This document shows positions 1-8,953 of a stretch of 64,000 nucleotides of DNA, one piece after another. A program made the position numbers and the translations under genes. Under the pieces are notes generated by a model. The model saw nothing but the letters and a program-made list of their open reading frames with translations, did no database searches and was not told the DNA's origin. This DNA comes from Chryseobacterium sp. FH1 (GTDB lineage Bacteria; Bacteroidota; Bacteroidia; Flavobacteriales; Weeksellaceae), in contig NZ_JPLZ01000001.1 in NCBI RefSeq assembly GCF_000735135.1, positions 186,001 to 250,000 of the forward strand. The letters are read 5' to 3'. Within the stretch, counting starts at the first letter, position 1; each line of letters begins with the position of its first letter.

Positions 1-462
1 CCAGAGAACTGGTGACATTTCGAAACCAACGATTCTGTCCAGAACGCGTCTTGCCTGTTGTGCATTAACCAAATTCTGGTCGATATCCCTTGGATTGTCA
101 ATCGCTTTCAAGATCGCATTTTTGGTGATCTCGTGGAAGACGATTCTTTTTCTATTTTCAGGTTTAAGTTTTAATTCGTCTGCCAAATGCCAGGCAATCG
201 CTTCACCTTCGCGGTCCTCATCGGAAGCAAGCCAAACCATATCGGCTTTTTTCACAGAGGCTTTCAGTTCTGCCACCAATTTCTTCTTATCAGCAGACAC
301 TTCATAGTCGGGCGTGAAATTCGACAAGTCGATTCCCATTCCTTTTTTAGGCAGATCGCGGATGTGTCCGAAGCTGGATTTGACCTCGAAATCTGAACCT
401 AAATATTTCTGAATTGTTTTTGCTTTTGCCGGAGATTCGACAATCACTAAGTTTTTTGGCAT
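1..462 (-). CDS. topA: DNA topoisomerase I, N-terminal part (cut by window edge)
   Basis: This is the first 154 codons of a type IA topoisomerase, which relaxes negative supercoils by breaking one strand. The start is an ATG at 462-460, giving MPKNLVIVESPAKAKTIQKY, the classic TOPRIM opening, followed by GHIRDLPKKGMGID and the acidic DEDREGEAIAWHLA motif that binds magnesium. The frame is open through base 1, so the gene continues outside the window. A possible -7 box lies at 478-485, only about 16 bases before the start. It is transcribed away from the pigment cluster and is unrelated to it in function. Confidence 0.96.
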   Translation of the reverse strand, partial: MPKNLVIVESPAKAKTIQKYLGSDFEVKSSFGHIRDLPKKGMGIDLSNFTPDYEVSADKKKLVAELKASVKKADMVWLASDEDREGEAIAWHLADELKLKPENRKRIVFHEITKNAILKAIDNPRDIDQNLVNAQQARRVLDRIVGFEMSPVLW

Positions 463-477
463 CCTGAAAAATTTTTG

Positions 478-485
478 CAAAAGTA
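478..485 (-). promoter_or_regulatory. Possible -7 box for topA
   Basis: The minus strand reads TACTTTTG, a perfect match to the Bacteroidetes -7 consensus TAnnTTTG. It lies 15 bases upstream of the topA ATG and would give a very short leader. No TTG at the usual 18-22 base spacing was found, so only half of the promoter is supported. Confidence 0.4.
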
Positions 486-604
486 GGCGTTTTTTTGTAA
501 TTAATCATTTTAACAATTATTTCTCCTGTCTATACCTTATATATATTATTGATTTTCCACAAAAATTAGTCTAGTTTTGACTTTCAAACTCTTAACTTTT
601 TTAC

Positions 605-612
605 TAATTTCG
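605..612 (+). promoter_or_regulatory. Possible -7 box ahead of the pigment cluster
   Basis: The sequence TAATTTCG differs from TAnnTTTG at one base. The nearest upstream TTG (577-579) is 25 bases away, longer than usual. It is the best candidate in the 264-base gap between topA and the first cluster gene, which otherwise shows no gene or clear hairpin. Confidence 0.3.
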
Positions 613-726
613 CAGACTAAAATTTATAAATATTTCGATTTTAGTCCTTGAAAATGAATAAGTTCGAAAGCACAAAAACTTTAACCATTTCCAAGCCGTA
701 GAAATACATCTGAACCAAATTTAAAA

Positions 727-3700
727 ATGCATCGCTTTTTCATTCATTTATATTATCTGATTGCCAAAAACAGAATCCTTTCCATTGCCGTTGCGATGGG
801 AATTGCTTTTCTGTGCTTATTTTTTGCATCGAAAATCAATTTTGAAGAAGATATCAATCAGATTATCCCAAAAAGTGAAAAATCTGACCTGACGGCGAAA
901 GTTTTGAAACAACTTAATTTTTCAGACAAAATCATCGTCATTATCGAAAAGAAGTCGAAAGACGACAATTTCCAGTTATCCGAAACGGCCGATTCATTTT
1001 TAGAAAAAACAAAACCTTTAGAGAAATACATCATTTCCGTTCAGGGAAAGGTGAATGACAATGAGATTTCCGAAACATTCGATTTTGTCAATCAGAATCT
1101 CCCGTTGTTTTTAGACGAAAACGATTATCTGGAAATTGAAAGGAAACTCAACAAAGACAGCATTGCAAAACAGGTCGAGAACAATTACGTTTCTTTGGTT
1201 TCGCCGACAAGTTTGGTCACGAAAGATTTCATTAAAAAAGACCCTTTGGGAATCACTTTTCTCGGAATCAAAAAACTGAATGCTTTAAACATCAGCAAAG
1301 ATTTTAAGCTTGAAGATAATTACGTTGTTACCAAAGACGGAAAAAACCTCCTGCTTTTCATCGAACCGAAAAACAAGAGCAACGACACCAAAAATAACGA
1401 AATATTTGTCAATCAGTTAAACGAAATCAAAGACAACCTCAACAAAGAATTTAAAGGGAAAACCGAACTGAGCTATTTTGGTTCGCCAGTGATTGCGGTT
1501 GCAAACGCCCAGCAAATCAAGAAAGACATTCAGAATACGGTAATTATTTCGATGACGGTTTTGCTGATTTTACTGATTTATTATTTCCGAAATTTTTTCA
1601 CACCGATTATTGTTTTCCTGCCGACCTTATTCTCTGTTTTATTGGCGTTGATGGTTTTGTATTTTATTAAAGATAAAATTTCAGCCATTTCCTTAAGCGT
1701 GGGTGCTATTCTAATTGGAATTACAATTGATTATGCGCTTCACATTCTCACGCATTATAAGCACAACAACAATATTGAAGAGCTTTACAAAGAAATTACA
1801 CAGCCAATAATTTTAAGTAGTGCAACCACGGCGGTTTCATTTTTATGCTTGGTTTTTGTACGTTCGGAAGCTTTGAAAGATTTGGGACTTTTCGCTTCGA
1901 TTACGGTCTTATTTTCTTCGGTTTTAGCTTTAATCATTGTTCCGCAACTGTATCACCCGAAAGAAAAATCAGATACATTAAACAGCAACTTCATCGATAA
2001 AATCGGGCATTATCCTTACGAAAAAAACAAGCCGTTGATTATCGGCTGTTCGCTTGTGATTATTGCGTGTTTGTTTGGTTTCCGTCACGTGGGTTTCAAT
2101 GAAGATATTGGCGACTTAAATTACATTCCGAAAGAATTAAAAATCAGTGAGGCGAAACTTGAAAAACTGTCAGACATCACCTCAAAATCCATCTACACGA
2201 TTTCTTACGGAAATTCTGAGGAAGAAGCTCTCGCCAGAAATTCAGACTTAAGTACATTTTTGGAAAGAGAAAAGAAAGATGGTAAAATCTTAAGCTATAA
2301 TTCACTTGGAAACGTTGTTTTGTCTAAAGAAGACCAGCAGAAAAAAGTAGCAATCTGGCAAAACTTCTGGAACGAGAATAAGAAGAGCTCCACAATTTCC
2401 GAATTGGTTTCGAATGGGAACAAATTCGGTTTCAACAGTTCTGCTTTTGACCAGTTCAGTGAAAATTTAAATAAAGCCTATCCTACTTTAAGCCTCAAAG
2501 ATTATGAAAAAATAAAAGCGCTTCAAATCTCAGAATTCCTGAGTCAGGAAAATGGTTTTTACACTGTTTCGAATGTGGTAAAAGTAGACGAAAAGAAAAG
2601 AGATGCCTTCATCAAAGACATTGAAAAGAAACACGACGCCATCGCCATCGACCGTCAGCAGATGAATGAAAACTTTTTGGGATTGCTTAAAAGAGATTTC
2701 AATACCTTGATTAATTACTCTCTGTTGGCAATTCTCCTGACAATAATTGTTTTCTTCAGAAATTTTGAACTGACTTTACTGACGATGTTTCCAATTGTAT
2801 TAACAGGAGTTGTGACGGCGGGAATTTTATATTTCTTAGGATTAGAATTAAATATTTTCAGTACCGTTGTCTGCACATTGGTTTTCGGCGTTGGTGACGA
2901 TTTCAGTATTTTCCTCACAAAAGCAATGCAAAAAGAACATACAACGGGAAAAAATGAACTTCCGACGTATAGAATTTCGATTATCTTGGCAGTTTTCACC
3001 ACAATTTTATCCATCGGTTCTTTGATTTTCGCTAAACATCCTGCGTTGCACTCGTTGGCTTTAGTCGCTTTGATTGGAATGCTATCCGTGATTATCATTA
3101 CCTCAACTTTATATCCGTTCTGGTTTAGATTTTTAATTATTAATAGACAGAAAAAAGGTTTGTCGCCGATTACGCTCAGGCTGTTTTTTCATTCCGTGAT
3201 TCTGTTTATTTATTATGGTTTGGGCGGATTGATGTTCTCTGCGCTTGGAAGCGTTTTCGTAAAAAATGCGAAAGGAAAAACCTTGGATATCATCAAACTG
3301 ATTTTGGCCAAGTTTATGAAATCTGTCCTTTACGGAAATCCATTTGTAAAGAAAAAAGTCATTTCAAATCCGAATGAAGATTTTAGTAAACCTGCGATTA
3401 TCATTGCGAATCACACTTCATTTCTTGATACTTTAGCGATTGGAATGACAACGCACAAAATCGTTTATCTCGTGAACGATTGGGTTTATGATTCGCCAAT
3501 TTTTGGAAAACTCGTGAAAGCTCTAGGGTTTTTCCCGGTTTCGCAAGGCATCGAAAATGGCAAGGAAAAATTAAAAGAAAAGATTGACCAAGGTTATTCC
3601 TTAGTTGTTTTTCCGGAAGCTGAAAGGTCTTACACCAATGATATCAAACGTTTTCACAAAGGCGCATTTTATTTGGCCGAAGAATTTGGTTTAGACATTT

Positions 3701-4380
3701 TGCCGATTTACATTCACGGGAATTCTGAAGTTTTGCCGAAAGGCGATTTCATCATTTATGATGGAAGTATCACGGTGAAAGTTGGCGACAGAATCAGCAA
3801 AGATGATTTGACTTTTGGAACGACTTACAAAGAACGAGCGAAAAATATCAATGCTGATTTCCGAAATGAATTTGCGAAACTAAGAAACGAAATTGAGGAC
3901 GAAGATTATTTCAAAAAGAAACTATTCCTGAGTTTCCTCTACAAAGAAACGGAAGTTGTGAAGGCTGTGAAAGCTGATTTTAATGAAAACAAATCGGTCT
4001 ATTTTGAATTGAATACATACATTCGAAAAGACGCTACAATCCTTCATATAGCTGATGATTACGGGCAAAAAGACATTCTATTGACTTTGCAACAAGCGAG
4101 CAGAAAAATTTTCACGTTCATCAAAAACGAAGAAAAAAGACAAATCGCGGAAAACAATTATCTGGTAAAACGTAGAAAACTGAATTATATCAATGGAATT
4201 TCAAACCTCGAAAAAGAAATCGACGTGTTGCTGATTTCCGACGATTCCTTCAATCTTTCTGAGATTCAGAACTTACCAGAAACGTTGATTTTCATCAATG
4301 GGAAAAATGCGTTTCCCGAGTCCATTAATTATAATTTAATACACAGTTCGGCATCAATTATGGTACTAAGACGAAAATAA
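727..4380 (+). CDS. MMPL/RND-family exporter fused to a PlsC-type acyltransferase
   Basis: This is a 1217-residue inner-membrane protein. Residues 1-830 show the RND/MMPL layout: one N-terminal membrane helix, a large exported loop, a bundle of helices around 270-410, and then the same pattern repeated. Such proteins export lipids, and an MMPL exporter is a standard part of aryl polyene and flexirubin clusters. Residues about 880-1080 form a glycerolipid-acyltransferase domain with the NHTSFLD (H-x4-D) motif near residue 893 and FPEAERS near 962. The last 120 residues look Rossmann-like and may be a worn-down methyltransferase-type domain. It stands first in the plus-strand arm, 40 bases before darA. 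Export of the pigment is inferred from family and position; whether the acyltransferase part is active is unknown. Confidence 0.85.
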   Translation: MHRFFIHLYYLIAKNRILSIAVAMGIAFLCLFFASKINFEEDINQIIPKSEKSDLTAKVLKQLNFSDKIIVIIEKKSKDDNFQLSETADSFLEKTKPLEKYIISVQGKVNDNEISETFDFVNQNLPLFLDENDYLEIERKLNKDSIAKQVENNYVSLVSPTSLVTKDFIKKDPLGITFLGIKKLNALNISKDFKLEDNYVVTKDGKNLLLFIEPKNKSNDTKNNEIFVNQLNEIKDNLNKEFKGKTELSYFGSPVIAVANAQQIKKDIQNTVIISMTVLLILLIYYFRNFFTPIIVFLPTLFSVLLALMVLYFIKDKISAISLSVGAILIGITIDYALHILTHYKHNNNIEELYKEITQPIILSSATTAVSFLCLVFVRSEALKDLGLFASITVLFSSVLALIIVPQLYHPKEKSDTLNSNFIDKIGHYPYEKNKPLIIGCSLVIIACLFGFRHVGFNEDIGDLNYIPKELKISEAKLEKLSDITSKSIYTISYGNSEEEALARNSDLSTFLEREKKDGKILSYNSLGNVVLSKEDQQKKVAIWQNFWNENKKSSTISELVSNGNKFGFNSSAFDQFSENLNKAYPTLSLKDYEKIKALQISEFLSQENGFYTVSNVVKVDEKKRDAFIKDIEKKHDAIAIDRQQMNENFLGLLKRDFNTLINYSLLAILLTIIVFFRNFELTLLTMFPIVLTGVVTAGILYFLGLELNIFSTVVCTLVFGVGDDFSIFLTKAMQKEHTTGKNELPTYRISIILAVFTTILSIGSLIFAKHPALHSLALVALIGMLSVIIITSTLYPFWFRFLIINRQKKGLSPITLRLFFHSVILFIYYGLGGLMFSALGSVFVKNAKGKTLDIIKLILAKFMKSVLYGNPFVKKKVISNPNEDFSKPAIIIANHTSFLDTLAIGMTTHKIVYLVNDWVYDSPIFGKLVKALGFFPVSQGIENGKEKLKEKIDQGYSLVVFPEAERSYTNDIKRFHKGAFYLAEEFGLDILPIYIHGNSEVLPKGDFIIYDGSITVKVGDRISKDDLTFGTTYKERAKNINADFRNEFAKLRNEIEDEDYFKKKLFLSFLYKETEVVKAVKADFNENKSVYFELNTYIRKDATILHIADDYGQKDILLTLQQASRKIFTFIKNEEKRQIAENNYLVKRRKLNYINGISNLEKEIDVLLISDDSFNLSEIQNLPETLIFINGKNAFPESINYNLIHSSASIMVLRRK

Positions 4381-4395
4381 TAAAATTATTAATCT

Positions 4396-4403
4396 TATTT
4401 TTG
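4396..4403 (+). promoter_or_regulatory. Possible -7 box for darA
   Basis: TATTTTTG matches TAnnTTTG and lies 17 bases before the darA start codon, in the only gap between the exporter gene and darA. No TTG at normal spacing was found, so an internal promoter here is tentative. Confidence 0.3.
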
Positions 4404-4420
4404 TTACATATTAGTTATTA

Positions 4421-5332
4421 ATGCAGAAAAACATACTTGTCATATACTATTCTCAAACCGGACAATTGGAAGATATTGCAAAAAATATCGCCCATCCGTT
4501 TGAGAACAATGCAGATTACAACGTCATCTACTACAACATCCGACTCAAAAAGGATTTTCCTTTTCCTTGGCCAAGTGATGTTTTTTTCAACACTTTCCCA
4601 GAATCTTACCTTCAAATCCCAAGCGAAATCTATCCACCTTCCGATGAGGTTTTGAACACCAAATTCGATTTGATTTTGTTCGCTTATCAGGTTTGGTACC
4701 TCACGCCGTCAATCCCAATTATTTCATTTTTGAAAAGTGGATTTGCCGAGCAGATTATGAAAGACACGCCAATTGTGACCATCTCCGGAACGCGAAATAT
4801 GTGGATGCTTTCTCAGGAAAAATTGAAAGTCTATTTGAAAAACCTGAACGCCAAATTGGTTGGAAATATCGCATTGGTCGATAGACACGACAATTACACC
4901 AGCGTTCTTACCATTTTGCGATGGATGACCACTGGACAAAAAGAAAAATCCGGAATGTTGCCTTCCGCCGGCGTTTCCGACGAGGAAATCAACGGTGCAG
5001 GGAAATATGGCGAAATCATCAAAACATATTTGGACAAAGGCGATTTTGCCAATCTTCAGCCCGATTTAGTGAAAAATGGTGCGGTGGAAATCCGCCCTTT
5101 TCTTGTTCGGGTAGAGAAAGTTGGTAATAAAATTTTCACTGTTTGGAGTAATCTGATTATCAAGAAAAAAGAAAAACGACCTTTGCTGATTAAATTCTTT
5201 AAGGTATATTTGATGACAGCAATCTGGGTGATTTCGCCAATCGTATTGGTGCCACACATCCTATTGACGCCTATTTTGTGGTTCAAAAGAAAGAAACAAA
5301 GAGAATATTTACAAGGAATAAATTTAAAATAA
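4421..5332 (+). CDS. darA: Dialkylresorcinol biosynthesis protein DarA (aromatase)
   Basis: This 303-residue protein has a flavodoxin-like N-terminus (ILVIYYSQTGQLEDIAKNI, residues 5-23) and a C-terminal hydrophobic stretch. It matches the DarA family, which works with DarB to form 2,5-dialkylresorcinols: DarB joins two beta-keto acyl chains and DarA is assigned the oxidation that makes the ring aromatic. The flavodoxin-like fold fits an oxidative step. Only three bases separate it from darB, and this darA-darB pair is the signature of flexirubin clusters. Its product would be esterified to the aryl polyene chain. Confidence 0.88.
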   Translation: MQKNILVIYYSQTGQLEDIAKNIAHPFENNADYNVIYYNIRLKKDFPFPWPSDVFFNTFPESYLQIPSEIYPPSDEVLNTKFDLILFAYQVWYLTPSIPIISFLKSGFAEQIMKDTPIVTISGTRNMWMLSQEKLKVYLKNLNAKLVGNIALVDRHDNYTSVLTILRWMTTGQKEKSGMLPSAGVSDEEINGAGKYGEIIKTYLDKGDFANLQPDLVKNGAVEIRPFLVRVEKVGNKIFTVWSNLIIKKKEKRPLLIKFFKVYLMTAIWVISPIVLVPHILLTPILWFKRKKQREYLQGINLK

Positions 5333-5335
5333 ATA

Positions 5336-6475
5336 ATGAGTAACGTATATATCACCAAGTCCTCCACGTACTTACCAAATGACCCGATTTCTAACGACGA
5401 AATGGAAAACTACCTAGGACTGGTAAATGACAAACCATCCAAAGCCAGAGCATTGATTTTGAGAAACAATCAAATCAAAACCAGATATTACGCTTTGGAC
5501 ACCAACTCCAAACCGACGCATTCCAATGCAGAAATCACGGCAAAAGCGATTGAAGGTTTGTTTGATGACAAATTCACAAAAGAAGATATGGAACTTTTGT
5601 CTTGCGGAACGACTTCTGCAGACCAAATCCAGCCTTCGCACGCCTCAATGGTTCACGGTGAGTTGAACATTGGAAAATCTGTGGAAATCAACACTTCTAT
5701 GGGACTTTGCAACTCCGGAATGAACGCTTTGAACTACGGTTTCCTTTCTGTAAAAGCAGATGTGAAAAACAATGCTGTTTGCGTAGGTTCCGAAAGATTT
5801 TCTTCTTGGATGACGGCGGACAAATTCAACCATGAGGCAGAAAACCTGAAACTTTTGGAAGAAAGACCAATCGTCGCCTTCAAAAGAGAATTCCTAAGAT
5901 GGATGTTGTCTGACGGTGCTGGCGCATTCTTATTGGAAAACAAACCAAGAGAAAACGAAACATCTTTGAGAATCGAATGGATTGATTTCTATTCTTATGC
6001 GCACGAAATCGAAGCTTGTATGTATTCCGGTTGCGAAAAACAGGAAGACGGAAGCTTGAAATCTTGGGCAGAATATCCAGCGGAAGAATGGTTGAACCAA
6101 TCGATTTTCGCTTTGAAGCAAGACACCAAAATCCTTGACAAATATATCTTGGTAAAAGGTGCAGAAAGTTTGAGAACATCTTTTGACAAACATCAGTTGG
6201 ACCCTGATACTGTAGACCACGTTTTGGCGCATATCTCTTCTGGTTACTTCAAAGATGGGTTGAAGGAGGAATTTGCCAATGTAGGATTGGATTTTCCTTG
6301 GGAAAAGTGGTTCTACAACCTTTCCGAAGTGGGAAATATCGGTGCTGGTTCTATCTTCATCGCTGTTGAACAATTGATGAATTCTGGAAAATTGAAGAAA
6401 GGTGAAAAAATCCTTCTTTGCGTTCCGGAAAGTGGAAGATTCGCTTACTCTTGTGCCTTGTTGACGGTTTGCTAA
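5336..6475 (+). CDS. darB: Dialkylresorcinol-forming ketosynthase DarB (KAS III type)
   Basis: This 379-residue thiolase-fold enzyme retains a full KAS III triad: Cys125 in SMGLCNSGMN, His299 in DHVLAHI and Asn334 in EVGNIGAGS. DarB condenses two acyl units and cyclises them to the ring precursor that DarA aromatises. It follows darA by three bases, and its TAA stop overlaps the ATG of the next gene by one base, so the three genes are probably translated as a coupled set. The length is normal for the family. Confidence 0.9.
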   Translation: MSNVYITKSSTYLPNDPISNDEMENYLGLVNDKPSKARALILRNNQIKTRYYALDTNSKPTHSNAEITAKAIEGLFDDKFTKEDMELLSCGTTSADQIQPSHASMVHGELNIGKSVEINTSMGLCNSGMNALNYGFLSVKADVKNNAVCVGSERFSSWMTADKFNHEAENLKLLEERPIVAFKREFLRWMLSDGAGAFLLENKPRENETSLRIEWIDFYSYAHEIEACMYSGCEKQEDGSLKSWAEYPAEEWLNQSIFALKQDTKILDKYILVKGAESLRTSFDKHQLDPDTVDHVLAHISSGYFKDGLKEEFANVGLDFPWEKWFYNLSEVGNIGAGSIFIAVEQLMNSGKLKKGEKILLCVPESGRFAYSCALLTVC

Positions 6476-6906
6476 TGGAAAGTAACTTATCAAATTCCGA
6501 CAAAGATTTTGTAGAAAGTCTGATTCCACAACGATTTCCTTTCGTAATGGTTGGCGAAGTTTCCGACTATTCGGAGAATCACGTGGTTTCTGGATTTACC
6601 ATTAAAGAAGATAATATTTTCGTGAGCGAAGGCATTTTCCAGGCTTCTGGTTTGATTGAACATCAAGCTCAGACTGTGGCTTTGCATACAGGTTACAAAT
6701 ATTTTCTTTTGGGTAAGGAATCGCCGACTGGTTACATTGGCGCCATCAAATCTGTTGAAGTTGAAAGCTTACCAAAAGTAGGCGACCAACTGATTTCTGA
6801 AGCGACAATCCTGAACGAAATGATGGGCGTCACTCTGGTTGAAATCGTGACGAAAATCAATGAAACCGTGATTGCAAAATCGCAGATGAAAACCGTTGTG
6901 AAATAA
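6475..6906 (+). CDS. Hotdog-fold 3-hydroxyacyl-ACP dehydratase, ApeP-like
   Basis: This 143-residue protein is a single hotdog domain. I place the start at the ATG at 6475, which overlaps the darB stop; a longer reading from 6418 would run deep into darB and adds nothing recognisable. LIPQRFPFVMV (residues 16-26) corresponds to the LPHRxPF region of FabZ/ApeP proteins, but the His is Gln19. A Glu is kept at residue 62 in GLIEHQAQ, while the GHFPG histidine segment of FabZ is absent. It likely removes water during polyene extension, possibly only as part of a heteromeric dehydratase with other hotdog proteins of the cluster. Confidence 0.8.
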   Translation: MESNLSNSDKDFVESLIPQRFPFVMVGEVSDYSENHVVSGFTIKEDNIFVSEGIFQASGLIEHQAQTVALHTGYKYFLLGKESPTGYIGAIKSVEVESLPKVGDQLISEATILNEMMGVTLVEIVTKINETVIAKSQMKTVVK

Positions 6907-6914
6907 AAAAAATA

Positions 6915-7040
6915 AACCACAAAAGTCACAAAAGAAAAAATTAATTAGTCTAAGTTCAAAAAAGACAGTTTTAAAACGATTATCTTTTTTGAACTTTTTA
7001 AAAATAAAAAATAGCAAAAGCTTTTGTGACTTTTGTGGTT
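6915..7040. repeat. Nested palindromic repeat (126 bases)
   Basis: The outer arms are 20 bases each and perfectly complementary (6915-6934 and 7021-7040, built on AACCACAAAAGTCACAAAAG). An inner pair of 13-base arms (6953-6965 and 6983-6995) is also perfect. The element fills the gap between two dehydratase genes and carries no coding frame. The shape resembles a small non-autonomous mobile repeat. A related CTTTGTGGTTAAA stretch occurs at about 11250. Confidence 0.8.
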
Positions 7041-7050
7041 AAAATAAAAT

Positions 7051-7494
7051 ATGGAACTGAAGGCCGACAACTTAATCAACATCCACAATTTTCTTCCCCA
7101 TCGCAAACCAATGCTGATGGCGGATTACATTTTGGAATTGACGCCAGAAACTGTCATCACTTCTTTTGAAATCAGGCCTGATAATATTTTTGTTTTGAAT
7201 AATGAATTTGTTGAAGCTGGATTGATAGAAAATGTCGCGCAAACCTGTTCATCGATTCTTGGACAAAGTTTTTTCAAAGGTCCGGATGTGCAAACCAAAG
7301 TCATCGGTTTCATTACCAACATCAAAAAAATAGAGATTTTTGCGTTGCCAAAAGTGGGCGACAATATCATTTCCAAAGCCTCTTTGATTTCTCAATACGA
7401 GAACATTTGCAACATTTTCTGCGAGACATTCATTAATGATAAATTACTCATCCGAGCAGAAATCAATTTGTTTATTCAGGAATTGAAAAATTAA
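7051..7494 (+). CDS. Hotdog-fold 3-hydroxyacyl-ACP dehydratase, ApeP-like
   Basis: This 147-residue single hotdog domain is a paralogue of the preceding dehydratase. Unlike that copy it keeps the histidine of the LPHRKPM motif (His17) and the glutamate of LIENVAQ (Glu60), while also lacking the GHFPG segment of FabZ. It probably takes part in dehydrating the 3-hydroxyacyl-ACP intermediates of the polyene or of the resorcinol alkyl chains. The next gene starts six bases after its stop. The nested repeat upstream separates it from its paralogue. Confidence 0.8.
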   Translation: MELKADNLINIHNFLPHRKPMLMADYILELTPETVITSFEIRPDNIFVLNNEFVEAGLIENVAQTCSSILGQSFFKGPDVQTKVIGFITNIKKIEIFALPKVGDNIISKASLISQYENICNIFCETFINDKLLIRAEINLFIQELKN

Positions 7495-7499
7495 AATCA

Positions 7500-7904
7500 A
7501 TGAAAAAACAAGACATTCCACAAGACCAAAGTAATTTGCAGTCAGCAAATATGACCGAAATGTTATATGTGACTGATGAAAATAACAATTACACCACCGC
7601 ACAAAGCATCGGTTGGGAAGCTAAAAAAGCGGCCTTAGATGAATCGATGGAGCTCATCAACGAAAGAATTGAAGAAGCCAAACAAAATGTGGCCAACAAT
7701 ATCGTGAGCCCAATCATCTATTTTATGGAACTCAACAAAATGGATTTGCAGGTTCTTGCAGCTTATGTGGGAAAGTGGCAATGGACAGTCAAACGACACG
7801 CAAAACCGAATATATTCAAAAAACTCAGCGAATCTACTTTGAAAAAATACGCCGACACGTTCGGAATTTCGGTAGATGAGCTGAAAAATTTTAACGGACT
7901 ATAA
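7500..7904 (+). CDS. Conserved flexirubin-cluster protein with HTH-like C-terminus
   Basis: I do not recognise a named family with certainty. The 134 residues have no signal peptide or membrane segment. Residues 80-130 (LQVLAAYVGKWQWTVKRH, then LKKYADTFGISVDELKNF) have the spacing of a lambda-repressor-like helix-turn-helix, while the N-terminal half is polar and probably helical. It sits six bases after a dehydratase gene and is followed by a hairpin. A regulator or a scaffold for the pigment enzymes are both possible. Confidence 0.6.
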   Translation: MKKQDIPQDQSNLQSANMTEMLYVTDENNNYTTAQSIGWEAKKAALDESMELINERIEEAKQNVANNIVSPIIYFMELNKMDLQVLAAYVGKWQWTVKRHAKPNIFKKLSESTLKKYADTFGISVDELKNFNGL

Positions 7905-7905
7905 G

Positions 7906-7938
7906 AAACCTTCAAGGTTTTCAAAACCTTGAAGGTTT
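7906..7938. repeat. Perfect 16-base inverted repeat (hairpin)
   Basis: The arms AAACCTTCAAGGTTTT (7906-7921) and AAAACCTTGAAGGTTT (7923-7938) pair perfectly around one central base. It starts immediately after the stop codon at 7904. It lacks a T-tract, so it is more like a dispersed palindromic repeat or an mRNA-stabilising hairpin than a standard terminator. Confidence 0.7.
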
Positions 7939-7956
7939 GATAAACTCAAACCATTA

Positions 7957-8952
7957 ATGAAAATAAATTTCGAACACCATCAGACAGCCCACTGCGAAAA
8001 CGGTGTTGCCTCCAATTTACTTCTCAACAAAGGATTAAAACTAAGCGAACCAATGATTTTCGGAATCGGTTCTGGATTGTTTTTCGTGTATCTGCCTTTT
8101 CTAAAAGTGAATTTTGCGCCGGGTTTCAGTTATCGTCCAATGCCAGGTTCAATTTTTACCAAAGCGGCAAAACGATTGGGAATTAAAATCAAAAGACAAA
8201 AATTCTCAAATCCAGACGAAGCTCAAAAGGCATTGGAGAAAAATTTAGAACAAAATATACCGACTGGCCTTCAGGTAGGTGTTTTCAACCTTACTTATTT
8301 CCCAGAAGAATATAAATTTCATTTCAACGCCCACAACTTAGTTGTTTACGGAAAAGAGGACGGTAAATTCCTCATCAGTGACCCTGTGATGGATTTCGCA
8401 ACCACTTTGACTGAAGCTGAACTCGAGAAAGTTCGTTACGCTAAAGGTGCACTTGCTCCGAAAGGTCATATGTATTTCCCGACATATATTCCGGAAAATG
8501 TCAATTTGGAAGAAGCTATCAAAAAAGGAATTAAGGATACCTGTAAAAATATGTTGGCTCCCGTTCCATTAATTGGCGTAAAAGCAATGCGCTGGGTGGC
8601 GAAAAGCATCCCGAAATGGGCTGAGAAAAAAGGCACAAAAGTAACCAATCATTATCTCGGACAATTGATTAGAATGCAGGAAGAAATAGGAACCGGCGGT
8701 GGCGGATTCAGGTTTATTTACGGTGCTTTTTTACAGGAGGCCTCAGTGATTCTTAAAAATGACGAGTTGAAAGAATTATCCAAAGAAATTACCGCAATCG
8801 GCGACCTTTGGAGAGATTTTGCCGTAGATATTGCAAGGGTTTACAAAAACAGAAATTCGAAAAGCGATATTTACAATCAGCTTTCAAAATCGATGTTGCA
8901 TATTGCAGATTTGGAGGAGGCTTTTTATAAGAAATTGAGAAAAGCGATATAG
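7957..8952 (+). CDS. BtrH N-terminal domain protein, probable ACP-dependent acyltransferase
   Basis: This 331-residue cytoplasmic protein begins with the BtrH-type cysteine signature AHCENGVASNLL (Cys13 next to His12) and FGIGSGLFFVY, followed by a C-terminal half that resembles the DUF4872 region usually joined to it. BtrH of butirosin synthesis moves an acyl group from an ACP to an amine, so an acyl transfer from ACP is the best guess here; the acceptor is unknown. It is directly followed by an ABC exporter gene pair. It may take part in joining or releasing cluster products, which is inference. Confidence 0.72.
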   Translation: MKINFEHHQTAHCENGVASNLLLNKGLKLSEPMIFGIGSGLFFVYLPFLKVNFAPGFSYRPMPGSIFTKAAKRLGIKIKRQKFSNPDEAQKALEKNLEQNIPTGLQVGVFNLTYFPEEYKFHFNAHNLVVYGKEDGKFLISDPVMDFATTLTEAELEKVRYAKGALAPKGHMYFPTYIPENVNLEEAIKKGIKDTCKNMLAPVPLIGVKAMRWVAKSIPKWAEKKGTKVTNHYLGQLIRMQEEIGTGGGGFRFIYGAFLQEASVILKNDELKELSKEITAIGDLWRDFAVDIARVYKNRNSKSDIYNQLSKSMLHIADLEEAFYKKLRKAI

Positions 8953-8953
8953 T

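Noticed and set aside
654-701. A 15-residue frame in the topA-exporter gap
   Set aside because: It is too short, lacks a ribosome site, and has no feature beyond chance.
5930-6529. A long minus-strand open frame (199 residues) opposite darB
   Set aside because: It lies fully antisense to darB, which has a complete catalytic triad, and the translated product has no recognisable motif. It follows from the codon bias of the real gene.
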